DNA from: Dermacentor variabilis
Taxonomy: Eukaryota; Arthropoda; Arachnida; Ixodida; Ixodidae
NCBI RefSeq assembly: GCF_050947875.1
Contig: NW_027460291.1
Span: forward strand, 28,085,589 to 28,149,588
DNA: 64,000 nucleotides
Direction: 5' to 3'
Shown here: positions 22,490 through 33,008 of the stretch, piece by piece
Layout of the letters: each line of letters starts with the position of its first letter
Numbering within the stretch: position 1 is the first letter of the stretch
Made by a program: the position numbers and the translations under genes
Notes under the pieces: model-generated
What the model saw: the letters and a program-made list of their open reading frames with translations, nothing else
Told to the model about the DNA's origin: nothing
Database searches by the model: none

Positions 22490-22913
22490 CGGACATGTCG
22501 ACGCCACATCGCGGTTCGCAGAACTTCGCTGCCGAGGCGCTAGGCCACTTCGACATTTCAATTGTCAAGGAAGCACGGGTCACACAACGCGGATTCTCTA
22601 CTGCCAGAGCTCACCGAGGCGAAAGCCGCACTGCCGCACCACCACTACTCGCGGCTTTCCGCCAAGTAACGCAGAACCTATAACCAACACACAAGCAACG
22701 CACGTACAATCACATTAGCAATGTTGAACAACGCGCGGTCCAGAGAACCTAGAGAACGATCACGCCGAGGACGAATACGCCACGGCGTCGCTCGGCACCA
22801 GCATCGCGCCTTCTCAAAAATCCCTAAACGATGCTGTCCCTAGGCACCTAGGATCAGGTCACGTGAGGGATTTTTGTACGACAAATAGACGCACGCGCCG
22901 CGCGTCTGCTGTT
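22490..22913 (-). repeat. Right arm of the ~415-bp inverted repeat
   Basis: Reverse complement of 7738-8150, with the same landmarks in mirror order. Unlike the left arm there is no second tandem copy next to it. The two arms face each other across about 14.3 kb. Confidence 0.85.
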
Positions 22914-24297
22914 TCTGTTGCTATGACAATGTAAACAATCGTGTATGCCGCCATTTTTCCAAAGTATCGCCCACATGCTAGGGCCGCAACTGAAGGGGAC
23001 CTTGGCGCTAGCGTCGAAACAGTGTCTGCTCAGAAACAGCCATTGGCAGCCATGCGGAGATTCACCCCAGGGCTTCTATCACACCAGTAAGAACTCTGCC
23101 AGGAAGTGTCCGTAACGAGTTTTAAGTGACTCACACGAGGCTGGGCGTTTAACAGTGTGTAGAGTGCCGCTGCTTCAGTCTGGCTAGCGCCCATCCCGTT
23201 TCATGAACCAGTTGAAATGCCGGTGCAGCGAGACAGCCGTTCCATAGCAACAATGGAAGTTACCTGTGGAAGTAATAGTAATGGGATGGATTTTAGGGTG
23301 ATTTTCAGTATGTATCACATACATGGGAATGCAATCTATCCACCCTGTGTAAGTGTTTACATAAATGGTTTATCTTCTGAAAATGTGGTTCAGCACCTGG
23401 ATCTTCATCTCTACATTTGTGTGCTTCATTTTTGACAACTGCCCTTGCCCTACAAAGGCCAAGTTTCTCTCGCAGAGTTTAATTCAATAAGGGAACAGGC
23501 TTGTGCGACTTAGCTGGACTTGAAGCAATTAACAGGGGTCAAACACATGTGGTGGACTTTAACTGGTACAACTTTCAATTGTGCATACACTCCTAGGGGC
23601 TCATTTCCTATTTCAAATACTAACATTGCGGCTTTTTAAGTTGTATGCCTTAATAATATTGTTAAAATACAGCAGTATGTCTGCAAATTTAAGAAACGAA
23701 GAAATACTTTACGTAATTTTTAAGTCCCCATTTTGGTACATTACATTATTCCCAATGGACTCCTTAGTATCGCTGTTACTTCTCAGCATTCTCTCACAAC
23801 AGGTATTGTTTCTTCATTTTTCAAAGAAACGAAAGTCCTCCATCTTTTTAAATCTAGTGACTAAGGCATCTGTAGCTATATATAGATTGATCTTCTTAAC
23901 ACCTCACTAAAGTAAAATGTTAGAATACATGCGTATTGTTGAATTCATTGAATCACATAATGCCTATCTAAGTTTCAAAATGGCTTTCTGCATGGGTTTA
24001 ATACCGTCTCGCAGTTTATGGAATGCATTCGTGACGTCACTGATGCTGCTGTTTTCCAGCATTTCTAGAAATGTCGATCATGACTCATAATATGCACTTC
24101 GTTGCTTTTTTTTCACATTTCCTGGTGTTTGCGTATTGTTCTTGTATAGACACTTGAATAAAAAATTCAGTTGCAAGTCAGTGCGCCTATTGCATTTTCA
24201 CTGTACTTTATACTTTGTGCACTGTTTCTAGCCTTTTAAAAATGCACTAACTCGCCCCAGCTCTCACTGTGGAAGTTTAAAATCGGCTGTTAAAACA

Positions 24298-24392
24298 AGA
24301 ATCCAATAAACACGAAAACTGTCTGTAGGACAATGGCAATGATTTTACTCTTTGCAGCATGCAGTTTACACATGTTGGTACAAGACTTGAAA
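24298..24392. repeat. Dispersed direct repeat, first copy
   Basis: Pairs with 24900-24994, 602 bp away. The family is unknown. Confidence 0.7.
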
Positions 24393-24899
24393 GATATACA
24401 CAGAGTGTTACAATATGCAAGGTTGACCGGTCCTGCCTCTGCCATGAATGCCGCAATATCATAATAGGTGGGCACGGGTCTTGCACTGCAAGCGATAGAC
24501 CATCTCCAGGGCTTTGTATAAGTGTGAACTGCTTGCGTTCATAACGTGGTTTGTAAATTGCTTACCCGATTTCCCATAGAAGTCCCTGCATTTCATTCTG
24601 CTGTATTCACCGGATTATTTTCAGCACCTTTCTTTCAGTGATATTAAGGGTTGCATTCATTTTGTGTCAAGGTGTTTTCTAATGAACCAACATTAAAGAT
24701 TCTGACAAGTTTTCAAAGCTGACACAATGACAAAGATATCCTCAGCTATAAAGCTAGCTCAATGAGACTCAAGGCACCTTGCCCCACAAGACATCAATTA
24801 ATTTTATTTTTAGATAAAAGCACATCAGTTTCTTACTTGCCAAGCTACATCTGTACGCCAGTAGGCACCACATGGTCTTTCCCAAAAGAAGGTTAAAAT

Positions 24900-24994
24900 G
24901 AGAATCCAATAAACATGAAAACTGACAGTAGGACAGTAACAATGATTTTACTGTTTGAAAAATGCAGTTTACACATGTTGGTACAAGAAGGGCT
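24900..24994. repeat. Dispersed direct repeat, second copy
   Basis: Pairs with 24298-24392. The flanks of the two copies do not match. Confidence 0.7.
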
Positions 24995-26460
24995 GAAAAA
25001 GATACGCTGTTAGGAAAAGATTTTCTGTTAGGACCTGTGTTTCCTTGATTTCAATTGCAAGATGAGGAGTAGGTAGCCAGAGTGCGCATCTTTACTGCAT
25101 TCTGTTGACAGAGCTAAGCTGAAATGACGGTGAAAAGGCATACCTACATATATCAACCCAATCTAAAGGTGTGACTTTATAAAGACGTGCTGAAACGGAA
25201 AGGTGAATTAAAGGACGGCAGAATTCTCTGGTAATGTGGCATGCACAATATCGCTAGGATACAATATGCAGAATATTTTACAATTACTCGTTTGCTTTCT
25301 CGGTGTCGCATGGCAGGAAAGAAAGCTGCAGCGTAAGTCTGCATGCTACAATGTTATTTGTCTTCATAGTATAATAAAAAATGCAATGAATTGCTACACC
25401 AAAGGCACGATCAGCCAGCAAAGCCGTTCTTGACATAAAGCTTCTCAGCTTGGTCTTTACATATCTTAGATTTGGGAATGTTTTTTCACACAAACTTGTT
25501 ACAGGAACTGTGGAAAGGGGGTCAGGAATGCAACAGAAATCTTTGGAAACTGATTTGTCTAACCCAATATTATTTTATGGTTCTGGTTTTCTTGATGCCA
25601 GTTTGAGACTTAAGAAGCTATATCTTAGCGCGCAAGCTGTCAAATTATATATGTTACAGAGAAGCTAGATATAAAAAGCCATTTCATTATCCCTCACATA
25701 AAGGTCCTAAAGGCTCCACATGAAAACTACGAGATAAAATTGTGTAAATCCCACACAGTGGGGGAATTGACGTCATGCGAAGTATTTTGCAGGTAGTTGG
25801 CGATGCAAAGGTGAAACGTTCCTATCGGGTGTTCCGAAATAAACACTCGTGTGAAATTTGCTTTTGAATCGTTGGTCAAACAGAGGTGACCAACAACCGG
25901 TGATTGTGCTGCTGCTGAGACATTCAGATCTTTTCATGTGAGCCATCTGCTTTGAGCGCAGGTTGCGTGAGATTTGCATGACAAAGCTGGAATGATGACA
26001 ATGCAATGAACACGACGGCATGACAAACATAACCACATATCTAGTGGCACAAGCTAACATACAACTTGGGCCACTGGGTTGGCATAAAAACATGATACGA
26101 GAAACAACCCTCATTATTCAAATATTTCCATAGAAGCTATAAAAAAATTAGTGCTTTGTTTCACCTATAAAACCACATCGAAAGGTCACATACTAACACA
26201 AGCAAATACACAATAAAAGCCCACAACAACATAAGCAATATTCTATTACTTTTGCTGGGCCAGGTTGCAGCAGCAACCTGGTCCAGCAGGTACGATGTCT
26301 AATCGTTGCTTGCTCTTCGTGCATTGCCTCGCTTGTTTTGTCGCTCAGAACTTCTGGGACTTCACATGTCCTGGATTAGCTTCATCTGACCTTACTCCGT
26401 CGTTTCTGGCTGGGCATGTGAATTCCACCTAGTGATTGCTCTGGGACTTCCCTATCCTTG

Positions 26461-26525
26461 CTATGGGCTCGGGGTGGCACGGCAGCCACAGCCGCTTACC
26501 TGCGACGCCTTTTCGTTCTGCAGGT
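26461..26525 (+). promoter_or_regulatory. 5' UTR unit of LINE B, distal copy (65 bp)
   Basis: CTATGGGCTCGGGGTGGCAC ... TTCGTTCTGCAGGT is repeated at 26812-26880 with a small insertion. It ends in a pyrimidine-rich stretch plus CAG|GT. Confidence 0.75.
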
Positions 26526-26811
26526 TCTGCTCTGGTGTGGTCCTCGACCATGCGACAACGGATGCGCTGGCGACATCCCGGAGGTCTCCCGGCTTGGCCA
26601 GACGCAGCAGATGACCTTCATTTGCCACACCGGACGAAGCGTACCCCACCGACATCACGAGGGACTGCTACATCGTCGCCCATGATCCGTTTCACGAGCC
26701 ACCGCCTTGGCTCTCACAACTGCGCCCCCTGGTTCTACCGTTACCAAGCCATCAGATAACGTCGCCTTTTACCCAGGGCTATACAAGTGTGACACCGTGC
26801 AGCGCGGCATT

Positions 26812-26880
26812 CTATGGGCTCGGTGGCACGGCAGCCATGACAACAGCCGCTTACCTGCGACGCCTTTTCGTTCTGCAGGT
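26812..26880 (+). promoter_or_regulatory. 5' UTR unit of LINE B, proximal copy (69 bp)
   Basis: This copy lies 351 bp after the first and 30 bp before the ATG at 26910. It shares CGCTTACCTGCGACGCC and the CAG|GT end. Confidence 0.75.
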
Positions 26881-26909
26881 AAATTATCAGTATTCATTGT
26901 ACTCGTTAT

Positions 26910-29900
26910 ATGGCCCTTGTTGTGCTGCCGAGCCCACAGTGTTGTATTGATATTGCTTTCGATTGTGCACGTGTCCTTCCTCAACTACTAATACTGTCCG
27001 GAGACGTCAAGTTAAACCCAGGTCCAAGCACCCGTGCAAGCGAAACGCAAACATCCAGTGACATAATGACAGCACTGACTGAAATTCAATTTGGCCAAGC
27101 TTCACTACTAAAAGAAATGAAATCCATGCAACGTAAGCTGTCCCAAAGCGACAGCGCTATGAAGGAGATTAAAGACCGCCTTGTCAAAACTGAAGAAGAC
27201 TGCGCATCCCTGGTAGTAATAAAAGAACAAGTTCACGATATCCGGACGCTTGCCGATCAAAATGCAAAAGATATATCATTGATTAAGGCCAGGCTGGACG
27301 ACTCGGAAGACCGCGCGCGACGCTCAAACCTAGTATTCTTTGGCTTAACAGATCGCGAACGATAAACGTGGGCCGAGTCAGAATCGTTAATAACAGATCT
27401 ATGCTGTAAAGAATTAAATATAACTGTTCAGTCGGTGGACATCGAACGTGCCCACCGTTTGGGCTAATTCAAAGTAAACAACAACAGGCCAATTATTGTA
27501 AAACTTTCACATTTCAAAGTAAAAGAACAAATTCTTTCACAGGGTAGAAAACTCAAGGGCACTGAATATAGAATTTCAGAAGATTACTCTCCTAACACTA
27601 ACAGCTGGAAGGCGTTTACTAGAACTCGCCAAGACTCAACAGAAACCATTCAAGCTCCGACATGACAAGCTAACTATTGGAAACAAAGCTTACACGTTTG
27701 ACCGCAACACCCAAAAAGTTGTCCCTCGTACTTTAAATGCCTAGGCCCCAGCAATGCTAACTCGAAGAAAAATTTCTTTTCGTTTGTTTTTACTAACATT
27801 AGAAGCATTGTACCGAAGCTTGACGCTCTCAGTAATGTTGCCGACACAACAGAGTCTGATCTAATCGTAACTACTGAAACTTGGCTTAATTCTACAATAG
27901 AAGGCTGAAATATTGCCATTTTTCCCTAATTTCAATATCTTCAGGCATGATCGAACTACCAGACGTGGTGGCGGCGTATTCATTGGCGCTCATAAGGACC
28001 TTCAATGTACTGAAATTAAGACATCGTCCTCCATAGAAACTATGTTCGTCCTGTGTAACGCCTCTTACCCGCCCACAATAATCGCCGTCTGCTATCGCCC
28101 CCCTGGTAATGATCCTAACTTTGTTGCAGAATTCCACGAAACATTGCGTTCGGTAACTGAATTGAATCACCACTCTCCTATGTTACTGTTCGGTGATTTT
28201 AACTTTCCCGCCATAAACTGGACTTACCTAACATCAGCAACTTCGCAACACAGTACCGAAAGCGATTTTGTTAATTCATGCCTAACCTTTGGATTAACGC
28301 AACTTGTCACTGAACCTGCACGTCAAAGTTTTAATTCTTCTAACATACTCGACCTCATTTTTGCTTCTGATCCTGACAAATGACGCATCTGCCTGGTCTT
28401 AGTGATCATTCTATAATCCATGCATCGTACTCCTCTTAGCTTACACAACCTACAAAGATAACCAAAGTGATCAAACTGTATGACAAAGGGAATTACTCGG
28501 CAATTAACTCGGAACTCGCACATTTTGCTGCTTCATTCCACACCAGTTTTTTTATGCGTTCTGTCGAAACTAACTGGCTGCTTTTTAAAAACAAAGTGCT
28601 CAATGTTTTCGCGAGATACGTACCCGTTATCACCCTAACCGAAAAACAGTCATCCCCATGGTTTAGTATGACACTAAAGCGTCGTAACAATAAAAAGAAA
28701 AGGCTTTTTCGCACGGCTAAACGATTTAACAACGCAGGCGCATGGAATAAGTATCAGCTTGCAGAAAAAGAATTCGAAGCTCTAGCAAATAAATAAAAAC
28801 GCACTTTTCTTTCGCAAACGCTGCCGTCTATGTTAAGAAATAACCCCCCAAAATTCTGAAAGGTTATTAACCCTAATAACTCCCAGCTATTAGCTCTGTT
28901 TGATGAACGAAACCATCGTATTCCCGATTGCGAAATTGCTGAACAACTTAACCGTACTTTTTATTCCGTCTTCACAATTGAACCTGTTAACATATTACCT
29001 CGCTTTCCTCTTTCGGATCATGCAGTCATGCCTGATATTACCTTTTGTCCTTACGGCACTGATAAACTCATTGATTCATTAAAACTTACATCATCGTCTG
29101 GTGTCGATGAAATAAATGTTAAAATGCTGAAAAACACCAAAACAAAGGTGAGCGCCATGTTATGTGCTATTTTTCAGCAATCATTGTCATCAGGAGTGGT
29201 GCCGGAAGACTGGAGAGTAGGCAAGATTGTTCCAGTCCCCAAAAAAGGTCCTCCATCGTTGTGCCCTAGTTATCGTCCCATTTTACTCACCCGTGTTCGT
29301 TGCAAACTAATGGGGCATGTTGTTTACTCTCAGATCGTAAACTTTTTAGTATCCAATAACCTCTTTCACCCAGCTCAACATGGCTTCCGTAAAGGTCTTT
29401 CATGTGACACCCAACTAGCTTTATTTTTTATGATCTAAGCTCTAACCTCGACTTGAACGTACCTGTAGATGCAATTTTCTTAGACTTTGAAAAGGCATTT
29501 GACAAAGTTCCACATCAACGGCTACTCCTAAAACTTTCCTGTCTCAAGATTAATCTATTTGTACTAGACTGGGTACGTAGCTTTCTCACTAACCGACAGC
29601 AGTTTGTATTTGCTAACACACAGTCATCTAAAAGATCTTCTGTCCTTTCGGGCGTACCACAAGGCACAGTTCTCGGACCACTACTCTTCCTAATTTACAT
29701 TAATGATCTTCCTACTGAGATCTCGTCTAACATTCGATTGCTCGCAGACGATTGTGTAGTTTATCGACGCATAACTAACACTTCAGACATGGATTTGCTT
29801 CGAAATGACCTAAAACGCATTGAATTATGGTGTAGCGAATGGTTGATGTCTTTAAATACTAAAAAAACCTCGCTAGTTTCTTTCCATCGCAGACAGCATC

Positions 29901-30537
29901 ACCAATCAGGGAAATACACCATATACGGTACCGAAATCTCATCCGTAGACTCATATAAATACCTCGGCATAACCTTTTCAACTACCCTAAATTGGTCACA
30001 TCATGTCATTAACTTAGCCAATGCCGCGAATCGAACCCCCGGTTTTCTCCGCCGGAATCTAAGACTTGCTCCCCCATCAGTAAAATTGTTAGCTTATGCA
30101 TATGTCCGCCCTAAGTTAGAATATGCATGCTCTGTCTGGGATCCTAATCAACATAATATCTAATACACTGGAATCAATTCAAAACCATGCAGCCCGGTTT
30201 ATATACTCTGAATATTCTTATCATGCAAGCGCGTCTGAACTGAAAATCCGTGCCAGTCTTACTAATCTAGAATCGCGACGTCTTATTTCTAGGCTGTGTC
30301 TTTTTCACAAATTCTATCATTCACCACTCCACATTTCAGCTATATTACCAGCTCATCGTCAGTCTAGCCGCATTAACCACCGCAAAGCCGTGTATCCTCC
30401 CCAGGCGCAGACTACCTCTCATCTACGATCATTTTTTTGTGAAAACCGCCAAGGACTGGAACGGTCTGTCTGCCGACATCACGCACCACTCCAACGCTCA
30501 TCACTTCAAGGCTGCTCTCGAATCCCTGTTTTGTTAA
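26910..30537 (+). pseudogene. LINE B polyprotein: 2A, ORF1-like, endonuclease, RT, broken
   Basis: ATG 26910 opens a leader ending LPQLLILS, then GDVKLNPGP (residues 31-39). A coiled coil and RSNLVFFGLTD (ORF1/RRM-like) follow. TAA 27363-27365 and a TAA near 27466 interrupt; AHRLG and KLKGTEYRISEDYS follow, then a frameshift near 27600. Endonuclease pieces are 27780-28383 (LDALSNV, TETWLN, RHDRTTRRGGGV, CYRPPG, FGDFNFP). RT pieces are 28467-28796, 28900-29438 (SSSGVDEIN, YRPILLTRV, QHGFRKGLSCDTQ) and, in another frame, 29453-30163 (LDFEKAFDK, SGVPQGTVLGP, LADDC). The C-terminus changes frame near 30125 and again near 30430, ending at TAA 30535-30537. It is homologous to LINE A throughout. Confidence 0.9.
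27000..27026 (+). other. 2A-like motif GDVKLNPGP in LINE B
   Basis: Same place and context as in LINE A (LLILS before it). It has K in place of the usual E. The NPGP core is intact, but the D-x-E position is changed, so skipping might be weakened. Confidence 0.75.
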
Positions 30538-30587
30538 ACTAAGCCAATCCCTCATGTAATACCCCATCTCTGGGGCCTTTGAGGTAT

Positions 30588-30589
30588 AA

Positions 30590-30632
<43 letters not shown>

Positions 30633-30633
30633 A
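30588..30633 (+). repeat. (AATA)n 3' tail of LINE B
   Basis: Tetranucleotide run directly after the 3' UTR hairpin, typical of CR1/L2-type 3' ends. LINE A has a short version of the same tail. Confidence 0.9.
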
Positions 30634-31535
30634 GTGATAGTTCCGGCGTGTCTCTTCAAACGACTGCATGTTAGTCATTCCGGCGACCTGCCTCTGATCA
30701 GCCAATTACGGACAACTCCCGGTCTGGGACGTCAGCCGCCAGGTGCGTAAATGCCCTGCGCATCGATCCATTCTTCAGTGGGCCGGCCAGGTTGCAGCAG
30801 CACCAGTACGATGTTTAATCATTTCTTGCTCTTTGTGTAGGTACGTTACTACTCCAACGCTGTATGTATCCGATCTGATGGTCGCTTTTTGCTGCCGCTT
30901 CCTTGACCACATAGCCTTGTGCCCTGATGTTTGCACGTTTTATATTGCAGGAGTCGTCTTATCGTGAGTGATCATGTGGAACTCAATCCGGCCCCCCAGT
31001 TCATGTCAGCTTCTACCAGTAAAAGCAATCAGTCTGGTAATAAAGCTGGCACCCAGAGTGCGACTGGTTCCAACTCTGCTGTCGAGGAGGCTGCTGATGC
31101 ACAATCTCCTCCAGTGCGCCATGACACTCGTGATATTTCTATATCCGAAATGTTCTCAAAACTACTGATTGGGAAAAATAAGTTGGCTCGAGGCATTGCT
31201 GACATCGTAATTTCAACAGACAGTTGCCTGCCGTTTTGATGCTTAGGAGTCACGTGTTCGAGCATTAGAATCCTCACCTAATGACTCTAGTTTAATTTGT
31301 GAATTACATGCGGAAATCAACTCCATATCTTCTCAAATTACCAAGCTGGTAATAAAAGAAGTCCTAGAAAATTGTTCGCGAATTAATAATCTTACAATAC
31401 ACGGTATTTTGGAAAACCCCAAAGAATATGATGCCATACTGTTGTCCAACGTTACATCTGTATTTAGCAAGACCTTGAAGATTAGCTCTCCTCACATTGA
31501 ACACGTCCACAGGCTTGGTAGAGCACGCGCTGGAT
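30634..31535 (+). mobile_element. LINE C, 5' piece (2A-type LINE split by LINE D)
   Basis: It has a 5' UTR resembling LINE B, then a coding start at ATG 30931 with a decayed 2A (D-H-V-E-L-N-P-A-P at 30970-30996), 31239 stop. An ORF1/RRM-like part follows (INNLTIHGILENPKEYD ... EHVHRLGRARAG), which stops at 31535 where LINE D starts. The homologous continuation is found at 36305. The element start is uncertain; it may begin right after the LINE B tail. Confidence 0.8.
30931..31535 (+). pseudogene. LINE C coding region, 5' piece (decayed 2A, ORF1-like)
   Basis: Open from 30931 to a stop at 31237-31239, then a shifted frame carrying SRINNLTIHGI and VHRLGRA, the counterparts of RRCNVLFFGI and VHSLGRF in LINE A. 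In the 2A box, G-D has become D-H and the glycine of NPGP has become alanine, so ribosome skipping is not expected. Confidence 0.8.
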
Positions 31536-31595
31536 TTTGGCAGTGGTGGCAGCTCGTGGGAACTCCTGCTAATCGTGGAATCCTGCTTGTTACAG
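31536..31595 (+). promoter_or_regulatory. 5' UTR unit of LINE D, distal copy (60 bp)
   Basis: TTTGGCAGTGGTGGCAGCTC ... CTTGTTACAG; 55 of 60 bases match 31801-31860. Confidence 0.78.
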
Positions 31596-31800
31596 CTTCC
31601 ATGCACTGCTTATGCAAGCCATCGTACGTGCCTTTTGACCTGGTTCCGTACCTGCGGGAAGCGCTGCAAAGAGTGCCACGCCGGAAGCCCCGATGCGGTG
31701 ATCACCTCGCTTCGCCGTTTCCACGATCTTTGCCAAGCGCATGCGCACCTAGCAAGCTTCGGGAGCCGTTATAAGTGGGCGTTTTGCTCCTTGGCGATCA

Positions 31801-31860
31801 TTTGGCAGTGGTGGCAGCTCTTGGGAACATCTACTAATCGTGGAATCCTGCCTGTTACAG
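31801..31860 (+). promoter_or_regulatory. 5' UTR unit of LINE D, proximal copy (60 bp)
   Basis: This copy lies 265 bp after the first. It contains CTACTAATC, like a branch site, about 28 bases before the terminal CTGTTACAG|GT, which looks like a splice acceptor. Confidence 0.78.
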
Positions 31861-32024
31861 GTTGGTGTTCAAATAATTTCTTACTATTGTGTTAAGAGTC
31901 AACATACAACGTTGCTGCTGCCATGGTGTTGCCCTGTAGTCCTGTTTGTTCATGTTGTTAAGGTGTGCATTGTTTCGTCCTCACATTGTTGTTTTGTGTT
32001 CGCATTGCCTGATAGTGCTGAGCA

Positions 32025-33008
32025 GTGCTGACAATGCTCAGTACAATTATGCCGCGGATGTGTTTGACATGTTCGAAAAATCTTGAAAATGACGAACATT
32101 TAACTTGCAATCGATGCAGTAAGAAGTATAATACCGGTAAATGTTTTGGTGTCTACAAAAAGAATTTGATGAAAATGGATAAGGATGAAGTCAAGGCTTG
32201 GGAATGCGACACGTGCAAAAAAGTACGAAAAAATGATGACACTGATTCTGATAGCAGTGGCACGGAAACGCCCCCGCGAAATAAATTCACTGAGTCAGGA
32301 GGGCAGGGCTCTTTGGCTATGCTGATCGACCACTTAAATAAGAAGCTAGTGGAAGTCTTGCGTACGCTTGAAAATTTTGAAACAAAAGACAAGCAGTGCG
32401 CCACAACTGAGACTATTGAAAAGTCAACAGACGTTTTGGCCGCCAAATTTGAACAGCTCCTGACAAAGGTCGAGGGTCAGCAAAGACAAATTGCTCAATT
32501 GCAGAAAACCACAGAACTGGAACAAAATATAAAAAAGAAAGACAATGAAATCTCAAAGCTTAGAGAATGTGTTGAAAGTGCTGAGCAGTACTCAAGAAAA
32601 AAAAAGTAAAATACACGGTGTTCCACATACAGAAGGTCACGATCTGTACCAGGCCTTGGTGGATCTTAGCAGCAAGCTTGATGTCCCCTTGCCGGAAAGT
32701 CACTCATGGAAGGGGTGCACAGATTGAAGGCACAGGAGGACAAAATCGCCCATACAATCGTCAGGTTTACAGAACAAGCAACCCGAGGCTCTTGGCTGTC
32801 AAAGAAAAACGTCCTTCGAAAAAACAAAATTTTCATCAATGAAAACTTAACGAAAACGCAAGAACTTTTTTGCAAATGCAGAAAACTTGCCAAGGAGCTT
32901 GACTATAAGTTTGTCTGGAAACGAAACGGCAAGATTCTAGTTCGAAAGACGGAAGGCGCGAATGTGATAAGCATTACCACTGAGAATGATCTTGGAAAAA
33001 TGTCCTAG
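32025..33008 (+). pseudogene. LINE D ORF1: PHD-like zinc finger, coiled coil, RNA-binding domain, broken
   Basis: The start is ATG 32025 or the better-placed ATG 32049 (MPRMCLTC). Residues 10-65 hold a PHD-like finger (CLTCSKNL, LTCNRCSKKYN, ECDTCKK). A lysine/glutamate-rich coiled coil follows to about 190 (LLTKVEGQQRQIAQLQ, ECVESAEQYSRK). The frame is then lost at 32607-32609 and resumes as IHGVPHTEGHDLYQ (32610-32725) and VHRLKAQEDKIAHTIVRF ... IFINENLTKTQELF (32706-33008), the RRM and C-terminal parts of CR1-type ORF1 proteins. At least two frameshifts. It ends with TAG 33006-33008, directly before the ORF2 ATG. Confidence 0.88.

Larger units (their letters stand above)
22914..26250. other. 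Intergenic DNA with one dispersed repeat pair
   Basis: No gene is recognised. A roughly 95-bp direct repeat occurs at 24298-24392 and 24900-24994 (shared words AATCCAATAAACA, GAAAACTG, CAATGATTTTACT, GCAGTTTACACATGTTGGTA), about 83% identical by eye. It may be the ends of an unrecognised element. The rest is AT-rich and shows nothing clear. Confidence 0.5.
26250..30633 (+). mobile_element. LINE B: CR1/L2-like retrotransposon with 2A motif, decayed
   Basis: The order is a 5' UTR of about 660 bp with a duplicated 65-69 bp unit, then coding pieces 26910-30537 with the same domain order as LINE A. The 3' UTR contains the hairpin-like CCCCATCTCTGGGG and ends in an (AATA)n tail at 30588-30633. The exact 5' end is uncertain. 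The sequence around 26256-26320 resembles 30775-30840 in LINE C, so they share 5' UTR ancestry. Confidence 0.88.

Noticed and set aside
7738..22913. Maverick/Polinton-type giant transposon with 400-bp inverted ends
   Set aside because: No DNA polymerase B, integrase, ATPase or capsid genes lie between the arms; the interior is ordinary repeats and intergenic DNA.
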